This document shows, in pieces, positions 1 to 6,563 of a stretch of 10,417 nt of DNA; position 1 is the stretch's first letter, and each line of letters opens with the position of its first letter. The DNA is from Thalassiosira profunda (taxonomy: Eukaryota; Bacillariophyta; Thalassiosirophyceae; Thalassiosirales; Thalassiosiraceae), in contig JALLAP010004412.1 of the NCBI GenBank assembly GCA_036939355.1, forward strand, positions 1 to 10,417. Reading direction: 5' to 3'. Under the pieces are notes generated by a model that ran no database searches, had not been told where the DNA came from, and was given only the letters and a program-made list of their open reading frames with translations. A program made the position numbers and the translations under genes.

Positions 1-2093
1 AGAAGGAGGGCTCGACATGTCACAAGGAGGCGCTGAAAGGAGATTTTGGAGGAACATTGAACAATATCAACGGGGGTCTCGAGTGTCCTGCATACAAAGG
101 CGGATGGCACGCAGACGCCATCAAGATGCGCTTGAATCGATACTGCCACGCTGCAGGCTTGCTCGGAATGGAATCGCTGTCGTCACTGGGTGGATGCAAG
201 GGCATGAGGGCATCGTTCGACGAGTGCGTGCTCGATGGGCACTGCAAATATTGCGAGAAGTATGCCGACAAGGTGGCGGATACCGAGACAGAGAGTGAAG
301 CAGCGGAGGAAGAAGCCGAGGATGAACCAGACGTAGATGCAACGGAGTCAACAGAAGACGAATCTGTTGCAGAGAGACCTACAGGGACGGATGAAACTGA
401 GCCTCAGACGACATCACAACCCAGCGGAGTCCCTGCAACAGCTTCGTCATCTCTGCCAACAGTAGCTGGTTCTTCGTCGCTGGGTACTGAATCGCCATCT
501 CTGAAAGAAGAGTCTGCGTCCACCTCTCCTACTCTTGTTGCTGAGGAGGAAGCTCCAACATTGACTCCAACGACTGGAAAGCCCTCACCTTCGCCATTGA
601 CCAGTCCGAGTCAAGGCCCTACGACTGCTCTTCCAACATTCTCGCCCACAACGCCACAACCAACGATGGGGCCGTGCGATGGCGAAAAGTGTCCAGGAGA
701 CCTTTGTAGGAGCGGGTACGGCTTTTGCGGCGGTGGAGAATCCTACTGCAACGACAGTGCTATTTGGAGTCCAAAGTGCCGAGAAGATAGCGATCCGCCA
801 TCTCCAGCCCCAACGCAGATTGGAACAGAGAAGCCAACTGACTCGCCCATTGAACAGGCGACGCCAGCCTTGGATGAAGTGTTTGCCGTGACCGAAACAA
901 ATGAACCGACCAAAGAGCCATCATTGCCAGCAAAGGAATCGTTTGCAAAGCCCACAGGAGGAAAGAAGCCTGGCGGCAAGCCAAAGCCGAGCACTCCAGA
1001 GACAGCGAAGCCGACGCAAATGTTACCAGACAACACGCCGGCCCCTGTCACGCCCATGCCGACTCCGCACCCAATAGAACCTGCAACGAAACCTCCTACA
1101 CCCAAACCAGCTCCAGTGGTGTATGCGCCGACAGACCCCGAAGCTACCTACTTTTGTGGATTGGACTGGGGCGACGCTAACGACCGATGCGCGGTCCGCT
1201 GCCCTTCGTCAAAGTCCGATGAATGTCCCACAGACCACAGATGCTTTGCCTTTACGAGCTGCACGGATCAAAAGTCAGACACTGACGATGGGGGGGAGGA
1301 CGAAGGGAAAGACAAAGGCAATGATGAAGGAGGAGATCAAGACGAAGGAGGAGATCAAGATGAAGGCGAACCACCTGATCACTCTACAAACCCACCACTT
1401 GCCAATCCTCCTGCAACTCCGGCGCCAATACCCTCTGCACCGAAAGACACGAATTTGCCAGAGGGATGCATTGGAGGACCATGCCCGTTCTCTGGCGAAT
1501 GTCGCAGCCAATACGGCTTCTGCGGTGGCAGCTTTATCTACTGCAACAATCTGAGCTCGTGGACCTTTGACAAGTGCGGCCTCTCAGGAGTGGATTCCAG
1601 TGGCGAGCCAGTAGTGTGCGATGCCGAGGTGCAAAGATGTCCCGAGGGCAAACGCGTATATCGAGACCCTTCTAACGGGTGCGAGTACTTTCCTTGCCCT
1701 TCGGACGAGGCGGAAGAGAATGCAGAGACATCCCTTGCCTTCCAAGTGCCTTCGCCGAGCAATTCGAGATTCCCAGAACTGCCCAAGCCAACTTTGCCAA
1801 CAATATCCAAGCCATCGCCTTACACCCTGCCTTCGGGCAGCAGGCCATCGTCTGGCACCATCGACCTTGGCAAGAAACCTTCGGGGTCTGCCGATGGTAC
1901 TGTCGCGGTAGTCGGCGAGGGAGGAGATATAGAAGATGACGGAGGCGAGTCGTCTGAGACATCTGAAGAGGAAGCGGACAGCGAAGATCCGTACGAGGCA
2001 CAATTTGCGGTTTGGTTTGCGAATGGAGCTCGCGAACGCGTCTGGGCACCATTGTCGATCCTCGCCACATTCATCCTTGCAATGTCAGCATAA
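1..2093 (+). CDS. Secreted Cys-module, Pro/Thr/Ser-rich wall or surface protein (5' partial)
   Basis: The reading frame is already open at the left edge (first full codon at 3) and runs to TAA at 2091-2093, giving about 696 visible residues; the true start lies outside the window. Seen in order: a Cys-rich N-terminal stretch (to about 285), an acidic and Ser/Thr/Pro linker, a hevein-like module (675-779), a Pro-rich linker with TP/KP repeats, a second module starting FCG and holding six further Cys (1155-1262), an acidic DEGGDQ repeat (1323-1370), a second hevein-like module (1467-1577), a short four-Cys module (1617-1697) and a hydrophobic tail at 2043-2090. Modules with CP..LCRS.YGFCG....YCN..S.W...C spacing occur in diatom proteins linked to chitin and the cell wall. 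The short terminal hydrophobic tail with no charged residues after it suggests a GPI-anchor signal. Inferred role: an extracellular, possibly chitin- or frustule-associated protein. No catalytic domain is visible. A plain transmembrane anchor is an alternative. Confidence 0.8.
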   Translation, partial: KEGSTCHKEALKGDFGGTLNNINGGLECPAYKGGWHADAIKMRLNRYCHAAGLLGMESLSSLGGCKGMRASFDECVLDGHCKYCEKYADKVADTETESEAAEEEAEDEPDVDATESTEDESVAERPTGTDETEPQTTSQPSGVPATASSSLPTVAGSSSLGTESPSLKEESASTSPTLVAEEEAPTLTPTTGKPSPSPLTSPSQGPTTALPTFSPTTPQPTMGPCDGEKCPGDLCRSGYGFCGGGESYCNDSAIWSPKCREDSDPPSPAPTQIGTEKPTDSPIEQATPALDEVFAVTETNEPTKEPSLPAKESFAKPTGGKKPGGKPKPSTPETAKPTQMLPDNTPAPVTPMPTPHPIEPATKPPTPKPAPVVYAPTDPEATYFCGLDWGDANDRCAVRCPSSKSDECPTDHRCFAFTSCTDQKSDTDDGGEDEGKDKGNDEGGDQDEGGDQDEGEPPDHSTNPPLANPPATPAPIPSAPKDTNLPEGCIGGPCPFSGECRSQYGFCGGSFIYCNNLSSWTFDKCGLSGVDSSGEPVVCDAEVQRCPEGKRVYRDPSNGCEYFPCPSDEAEENAETSLAFQVPSPSNSRFPELPKPTLPTISKPSPYTLPSGSRPSSGTIDLGKKPSGSADGTVAVVGEGGDIEDDGGESSETSEEEADSEDPYEAQFAVWFANGARERVWAPLSILATFILAMSA
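675..779 (+). other. Hevein-like putative chitin-binding module 1
   Basis: Within the 1-2093 gene. Six cysteines are spaced as C-x4-C-x4-C-x6-C-x6-C-x9-C, with the CP..LC, YGFCG and YCN landmarks of type 1 (hevein) chitin-binding domains. Classical hevein has eight Cys and a CC pair. Here the second Cys of that pair is Arg (LCRS), so at least one disulfide is absent. The aromatic positions that would contact chitin (Tyr of YGF, Tyr of YCN, Trp near the end) are present. Chitin binding is inferred. Confidence 0.6.
1155..1262 (+). other. FCG...CP...C Cys module of the 1-2093 protein
   Basis: A compact unit of seven cysteines starts at FCG, runs through a W-x-DA segment and a CPS...ECP segment, and ends at CFAFTSC. 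Modules of this layout recur in predicted extracellular proteins of diatoms and other stramenopiles, often next to hevein-like or carbohydrate-binding modules. Recognised from general pattern only; the fold and ligand are not known to me. Confidence 0.5.
1323..1370 (+). repeat. 18-bp in-frame tandem repeat (DEGGDQ)
   Basis: Two full 18-bp units (1323-1340 and 1341-1358) differ at one base (T/C at the third position), and a partial third unit follows. The unit length is a multiple of three, so each copy adds the hexapeptide DEGGDQ to an acidic linker between Cys modules. Such a repeat is likely to vary in copy number between strains. Confidence 0.85.
1467..1577 (+). other. Hevein-like putative chitin-binding module 2
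   Basis: Second copy of the module at 675-779. It keeps C..GPCP...CRS.YGFCG....YCNN.SSW...KC, again with Arg in place of the second Cys of the hevein CC pair, so the substitution is shared by both modules. It is separated from module 1 by the other Cys module and low-complexity linkers, and followed by a further short Cys unit at 1617-1697 (C...RCP...RDP...CEYFPC). Confidence 0.6.
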
Positions 2094-2137
2094 GAGATAA
2101 CATGATTACTAATCCACAAATACATTCACCTCCTAAA
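2094..2137. other. 44-bp spacer between convergent genes
   Basis: Only 44 bp separate the TAA of the + strand wall-protein gene and the stop codon of the - strand SET gene. Any normal-length 3' UTR of either transcript must run into the other gene, so the two mRNAs probably overlap tail to tail. The spacer is AT-rich. I see no clear AATAAA signal on either strand. Confidence 0.75.
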
Positions 2138-3618
2138 CTACATCATGTCCAGATTTGCTTTCACTCTCATGAATGTCTCCTTGACGAAGGAATTGTGTTG
2201 CAGAATCAATGGCACTCGCGGATGGGTATTAATATCGTAGGAGTTTGCCTTCTCGCTCCAGCGGTCCAGGTCCCTGAGCGTCCCATCGACATGCTTTTGC
2301 AGCTCCTCCTTTGTATATTGCCAGTACTGATCGTGATAGTAGGCTTTCGTATTCTCATCGCCGTTCATCACCGCGGTGTAAAATTCGTTTGCGGCATTCT
2401 CATCGCTCTTCAAGAGGACGTGATAAAGCACCACATCGAACACCTCGGGGCTGATGTCTCCGGAATCTTTGTAGAAGAGCAAATTGGTGAAAGTGTATCC
2501 GAGAGTTTCCATTTCTGACCGCATCTGCATCAGCTTGCAAAACGTGCCTGGAGAACTCTCGTCCAGAAAGCCGTATTTCGCAAAGAGGGGGGTTGGATTG
2601 GTAGGATCTCCATAACTGACTCGCAGCGGACTTCCTGCTGGAATATCATACATGGCATAAGCGTACGCGTCTCCGTTGGCGTCGCAACTGACCTCCACCT
2701 CCGTCTCCGTGCCGTGATTGAACATATCACAGAGTGGTGCAATCACGCGTTCTCCGTTCATCTCCAAACTCCGCGTGAGGGCCACGTTGTAGCACCACTT
2801 GAGCACTGAGACGTTCTTCAGTATTTCCTCGTTGATTGGGGCGTTCCGGNAGGGCCACGTTGTAGCACCACTTGAGCACTGAGACGTTCTTCAGTATTTC
2901 CTCGTTGATTGGGGCGTTCCGGATTGCCTTTTGGAAGTTCACAAAGTTTTGCCGCTCCGAGAGGGCAAGGTAGGCCGCATAGGGTGGCAAGCAGTCAAAG
3001 CACGCGTACGTCATCGAGGCGCCCGTGTTGTACACTCGCGGCAACGAGTTGAGCCAGGGATACCACGGGCTGTTCTCTCCCTTCTCATACTCGGCCACAA
3101 CTTTGAAGAACACGCGGAACAGCGGCACCCTGTCCCCAAGCCCGGCCTGCATGAGCTGATTTTCGCACACCGACAACGTTTGTCCAAACTCCTGCTCCGA
3201 CTTGGACGAGGAGAATATCAAGTCGCTGGGGACGTACATGACTGTTGCGGCGTGCGCCAAACAATTGCAATGTTAGGAGGCGTCACCAAAACCAATACAA
3301 TTGTGCAATGTTAGGAGGGTGCACCAACATGCAATTTGCAGGGAACATTGACACAACTTGAAACTCACCTGGACTTCCCGCAGGGATGTCGGTCTGGGTC
3401 ATCGGAAAGTAGTCCTTCCCGTCGTAGCTCGTAAGCTGCACCCCCTCGGCCTGCTGGGCGCCGTAGGAGGCGGCCCAGTCGGCCATCGTGTACACATCAC
3501 GTTCCACCGATGAACTCAGATTGATGGACCCGGCGGGCAGTGCTTTGTAGGAGAAGGCGTCGGCGTCTGGGGCGGCGGCGGCCAGGATACCGGCCCCTAG
3601 TACAAAGGCGCACTTCAT
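2138..3618 (-). CDS. SET-domain lysine methyltransferase, Rubisco-LSMT/SETD3-like, plastid-type leader
   Basis: Exon 1 is 3618-3369 and exon 2 is 3241-2138, with a 127-bp GT-AG intron between them (donor GTGAGT, phase 1). After removing the duplicated 72 bp plus N at 2778-2922, the coding length is 1281 nt (426 aa), an exact multiple of three. Residues 1-21 are a hydrophobic signal peptide ending D-A-D-A, followed by Phe22, as in diatom plastid presequences. The split SET domain starts near residue 50; its N-SET part contains IPAGSPVMYVPSDL, and its C-SET part has the SAM-binding Asn234-His235 in DMFNHG and the SYG tyrosine at Tyr269, then AKYGFL. A helical C-terminal region resembling the LSMT substrate-binding domain follows. 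The plant LSMT family methylates lysines of Rubisco and fructose-bisphosphate aldolase in the stroma, and SETD3/SETD6 act in the cytosol or nucleus. The substrate here is unknown. The start was chosen because it gives the signal peptide. Convergent with the wall-protein gene. Confidence 0.85.
2778..2922. repeat. Exact 72-bp direct duplication around a single N: assembly artefact
   Basis: Positions 2778-2849 and 2851-2922 are identical over 72 bp, with N at 2850 between them. The reading frame of the SET gene shifts by one across the block, and deleting 73 bp joins ...ILKNVSVLKWCYNVA to LTRSLEMNGERV in one frame. This is best read as two contigs that overlap and were scaffolded with one N instead of being merged. 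It is not a genuine frameshift. Confidence 0.93.
3242..3368 (-). other. Intron of the SET gene with a duplicated CTAAC block
   Basis: Donor GTGAGT (3368 downward) and acceptor CAG (3244-3242) interrupt the codon for Val84, phase 1. On the coding strand the block CCTCCTAACATTGC occurs twice, at 3318-3305 and 3280-3267, 38 bp apart and each preceded by a similar TTGG.G segment. CTAAC fits the branch-point consensus, and the second copy lies about 30 nt before the acceptor, a normal distance. Confidence 0.75.
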
Positions 3619-3856
3619 GGCGGTCGCGGCGTGGGTGTTGCGGCCAGGAGGGTCGAGGAATAGGCTGGGGACGGGCGAGGAAGGTTGGCAACGGAAATGA
3701 GCGGGGCGGGGGCGCCCGGCCGTGCTAGTGCTTGCACCCGATCCGAAAAGCGCAGGTGGGTAAATATCGGGTGGCACCCATTTCTTGCGTGAAATGAGGT
3801 GTACAAGGTACATATGGATATCCAACACCCGAACCTAATTTTCATGAGTTTCAGGT
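3619..3856. other. Upstream region of the SET gene
   Basis: This is a 238-bp gap between the SET start codon and the left end of the inverted-repeat element. It must hold the 5' UTR and core promoter of the SET gene on the - strand. I see no convincing TATA box, RNA gene or other reading frame. The part next to the gene is GC-rich and the part next to the element is closer to balanced. Confidence 0.5.
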
Positions 3857-4018
3857 ATCTCTTTACTGGTGGAGCGAAGTGACAGACAGTCTGTCATTTC
3901 GTGAAGGATACCTTTACGTAAAAAACCATACCAGAGGCCACATAGGAATTTACAACAAGTGAAAGCATGTGTTTTTGCGTGTTTTTGCCTCACTTTTCTC
4001 GGAATTACGTAGGAATAG
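3857..4018 (+). repeat. Left inverted-repeat arm of the element
   Basis: Outer to inner blocks are ATCTCTTTACTGGTGG (3857-3872), GTCTGTCATTTC (3889-3900), AAAAAACCATACCAGAG (3920-3936) and TACGTAGGAATAG (4006-4018). The outer part also holds a local palindrome at 3881-3895 (GACAGAC-A-GTCTGTC). A related copy of the innermost block (ACATAGGAAT) lies at 3940-3949. Confidence 0.65.
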
Positions 4019-4993
4019 TATCCCCCCAAACAAACGGACCACCTCCTCCCATTTACCGATTCCGCAACCATGATTTCCGCCCGCTCCTAGGCCCTGGCGG
4101 CGCCGCAACTCCCGCTGCGCCGCCCCACACCGCACGGCCGCATCGGGCGGGTATGGGAGCAGGTCGTGGGTGCCTCTATCGTCTCCGGCCTCCAAGTATT
4201 CGCTGAGATAGCGCCCATAACCGGCACCTTGACCTAGACCCTAATCTTGACCCCGATCCCCATAACACTCGACAATCAAATCTAATGCTGGCCGACGGAG
4301 GCGACCGAGGCAGCGTCGTTGATCGTATGCATAGGGAGGACGCGGCCGTGCGATATGGGCCGAGATCTCGACGTTCCACCGCCGCTAGAGCGGCAGATGG
4401 AGCCCAACACGTGAATTGCAAATCCTCCGTTTGCGGTCGGCGTTGCAACTCGTGGCCACCAGGAGGGCATGCAATCGATCCCGTGGCGCAAATCCCATGG
4501 CTAATGATCTAATGAATGGGGGAGAGTCGGTATTATTGGTGGTCTATACATATTATGGTTGCAATGGGCCTCCGGGCGCCTCGTCGCCGCAGACGGCGAT
4601 TGTTCGTCACCGTGACGGAGAGGCCGTTCTGGGACGACAAACGGCCCGCCCTCCTCGGCCGGTCCCCCCGCGCCGTCGCCATGGATATGAACAACGTCGA
4701 CGACGTCGGCGATACCCCCGGAACGGACGTCGGCGGACGTGGGAGCGCATGCCGAGGCCGGTTGAGGTGCACCGTCGTCCAGCCGACGGCCGGAAAGCTG
4801 CTCTGCGGCGGCTCCAACCCAGCCCGTGTCGCCGCCGACGGCCGCGCCCGACGCACAGGGGGTGGGGCCATGGCTGGGCGTCGATGGACGCCGCCGCGGT
4901 GGCGATGCCGTCGCCGCGGCGGCGGTTATGGGGGTGGAATGGCCATGGTGAATGGCCGTTCCCCATACTTTGTCGCGAGAAAGGTCTCGGACC

Positions 4994-5280
4994 CTATTCC
5001 TACGTAGACTCTGGTATGCTTTTTTGCAATTCTGGCAAGGGCTTGAAATGACAAATCGATGTTTGACAAGAGATTTATGAGCTGACTTCCATCGGCATTT
5101 AGACCAACTAAAATTGCTCTGACATAGGCAAACCCCTATATCAATCGAAAGCTGATGATTAGAGCTTTCTGGTGATGTGCGGGGTTTGGTGCCTAAATAC
5201 GATTTTTGACGTATTTATGACCCATCTTTAAGTCAAGGTGCTGAAATGACAGACAGTCGTCCCCCCACCAGTAAAGAGAT
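4994..5280 (-). repeat. Right inverted-repeat arm of the element, with a doubled terminus
   Basis: Carries the reverse complements of all four left-arm blocks. The terminal GAAATGACA...AAGAGATT sequence occurs twice, starting at 5045 and 5243. The inner copy is separated from the 5009-5025 block by exactly the 19 nt seen in the left arm, so the extra ~198 bp (5045-5242) looks like an insertion or end duplication. A small inverted repeat (GAAAGCT...AGCTTTC, 5147-5169) lies inside the extra segment. Confidence 0.6.
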
Positions 5281-5374
5281 TGATACGATCGAATCCTTTC
5301 GAGAGTGATCTCAAAAGATCTCAATCTTTGCCTTGCTCGGCCTGCCTGCTGTCCTCTCCACCTCCACCGCCAAG
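5281..5374 (+). promoter_or_regulatory. Short leader and promoter region of the DJ-1/PfpI gene
   Basis: Only 94 bp lie between the right end of the inverted-repeat element and the DJ-1 ATG. It contains a repeated AGATCTCAA-like motif (5307-5325) and a C/T-rich stretch just before the ATG. Since a promoter plus 5' UTR needs more room, part of the control region probably lies inside the right arm of the element (inference). No TATA box is evident. Confidence 0.4.
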
Positions 5375-6160
5375 ATGACGAAGATTGTAATGGTTGCAAC
5401 GGCCGCCACCGAGCTGGCGGGCCACCCGACAGGCCTCTGGATCGAGGAGCTCGCCGTGCCCTATTACAAATTCAAGGAGGCGGGCTTCGAGGTGGTTGTG
5501 GCGAGTCCGGCCGGCGGACCCATTCCCATCGACGCCAACTCGATGGGAGAGGGCTTCTTCACCGACGAAGCCAAGAAATTCATGGTGAGCTGTTTGTGTG
5601 AATTGCGACGAGTATCGTCGGTGCGTACCACTCAATGAATGAAATTATGCTCACATGACACATGACGTGCACTCTCTACCACACCACAGCACGACGGTGC
5701 AGCGGTCGGGGCGCTCAGCCACTCGGTCAAGCTCGATTCGATCGATTTCGCCTCGGGCGTCGACGCCATTTTCCTCTGCGGCGGCCACGGAACGTGCACG
5801 GACTTTGTCGACTGCCCCGCCCTCAAAAGCGCCATCGAGACCCTCTACGCGGCGGGCAGTTGCGTCGCGGCCGTCTGCCACGGACCCACGGGCCTCCCCC
5901 AATGCAACAAGCCCGACGGCACGCCCCTGGTGCAGGGCAAGGTGGTCACCGGATTCAAAGACTCGGAGGAAATTGCCGTGGCGTTGCAAGACAAGGTGCC
6001 GTTTATGCTCGAGGCGAAATTGAAGGAGCAGGGCGGAAAGTACGAGAGCGCCGACGATTGGAACTCAAAGGTGTGCACGGATGGCAACTTGGTGACGGGA
6101 CAGAACCCGCAGAGTTCTGAGGCGTGCGCTGTCGCGGTGATTGCGGCGGTGTCTGCTTGA
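5375..6160 (+). CDS. DJ-1/PfpI (ThiJ) family protein, Hsp31/glyoxalase III-like
   Basis: Exon 1 is 5375-5584 and exon 2 is 5690-6160, with a 105-bp intron (GTGAGC...CACAG, phase 0). The product is 226 aa, the usual size for single-domain members. The ATG has A at -3 and yields MTKIVMVATA, the expected first beta strand. Family landmarks: TGLWIEELAVPYYKFKEAG (residues 19-37) with the conserved Glu at 24/25, ASPAGGPIPID, GGHGT (101-105), the nucleophile elbow AVCHGP with Cys133 and His134, VTGF, and DGNLVTGQNPQSS near the C-terminus. Members close to this pattern act as glutathione-independent glyoxalases, chaperones or amidase-like stress proteins; which applies here cannot be told from sequence alone. 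No signal peptide is visible, so it is probably cytosolic. Its 3' end is 403 bp from the RTF1 start, on the same strand. Confidence 0.92.
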
Positions 6161-6563
6161 GTTGGGCTGGGGCGGGTGAAGGATGGTGCATGAAAAGTTG
6201 GAATGTAAGCGGAACTTCGCGTCTCCCGGAACAGTCCATTTGATACTGCGTTGGCTCTTAGCCTGACAATTGCAAAGAGATAATGGTCAAGAGATCACCA
6301 AATAACTTGTCAGGGACCACACGCCCGTGCCCCGTCCCGCGTCCCGGTCTCTTCTCTCTCTTCTTCCAGGGGTCACTGTTTTAGATTCGTCACAATGTGA
6401 CTTATCACGTGATCGACCCAAGCGGGCGCCACCACCAAAAACAACACTCTGCAAAGGATCCGGCGGACCAAACGGCCACCCCTATCCTCTCACGCCGTGC
6501 CCATACCAATCACCAGACAGTCCCTCCTCTCCCCTGCACGCCTTATTTGATACCGCCGCCGCG
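6161..6563 (+). other. Intergenic region: DJ-1 3' UTR and RTF1 promoter/5' UTR
   Basis: 403 bp without a supported gene. The left part should hold the DJ-1 3' UTR. The middle has a CT-rich run (about 6346-6368) and the palindrome pair at 6389-6413. The right part, rich in CCA and C, leads to the RTF1 ATG at 6564. The frame of RTF1 exon 1 is open upstream to 6327, but the RTF1-type acidic start favours 6564. Confidence 0.5.
6389..6413. promoter_or_regulatory. Two adjacent palindromes with a CACGTG core upstream of RTF1
   Basis: GTCACA-A-TGTGAC (6389-6401) is a 6+1+6 palindrome. Two bases later, ATCACGTGAT (6404-6413) is a perfect 10-bp palindrome containing CACGTG, the G-box/E-box core bound by bZIP and bHLH factors in many eukaryotes. 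They lie about 150 bp before the RTF1 ATG. Use as transcription-factor sites is inferred. Confidence 0.45.

Larger units (their letters stand above)
3857..5280. mobile_element. Putative non-autonomous inverted-repeat element, 1424 bp
   Basis: Four blocks near the left end recur in inverted orientation and matching order near the right end: 3857-3872 with 5265-5280 (16/16), 3889-3900 with 5243-5254 (12/12), 3920-3936 with 4994-5025 region, specifically 5009-5025 (16/17), and 4006-4018 with 4994-5006 (13/13). The arms span about 162 bp (left) and 287 bp (right). The core (about 4030-4980) is strongly GC-rich, unlike the arms. It has weak open frames such as 4516-5007 (+), rich in Arg/Gly/Pro, that match nothing I recognise and no transposase. 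I find no clear target-site duplication. The right arm carries a second copy of the GAAATGACA block at 5045-5053. It sits between the divergent SET and DJ-1 genes. The element class is unknown; an old foldback or MITE-like element is the best description. Confidence 0.6.

Noticed and set aside
17..298. 93-aa frame with an ATG at 17
   Set aside because: It overlaps the long wall-protein frame that is open from the left edge and continues for 2 kb with recognisable Cys modules; the 17-298 frame is Arg-rich with no domain.
2850..2850. True frameshift or pseudogene in the SET gene
   Set aside because: The shift equals the 73-bp artefact and disappears when one copy plus N is removed; the rest of the gene is intact.
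4225..4262. CCCTAA-like string suggesting an interstitial telomere repeat
   Set aside because: Only one CCCTAA unit, with degenerate GACC..GATCCC neighbours; no tandem array.
4416..5051. 211-aa and 163-aa (4516-5007) + strand frames in the GC-rich core
   Set aside because: Composition is Arg/Gly/Pro-driven as expected for random frames in GC-rich DNA, several frames are open at once on both strands, and no motif or intron signal supports them. Noted only as possible element cargo.
5333..5374. Longer DJ-1 start upstream of 5375
   Set aside because: The upstream extension begins with TTG, not ATG; the ATG at 5375 gives the family-typical first beta strand and size.
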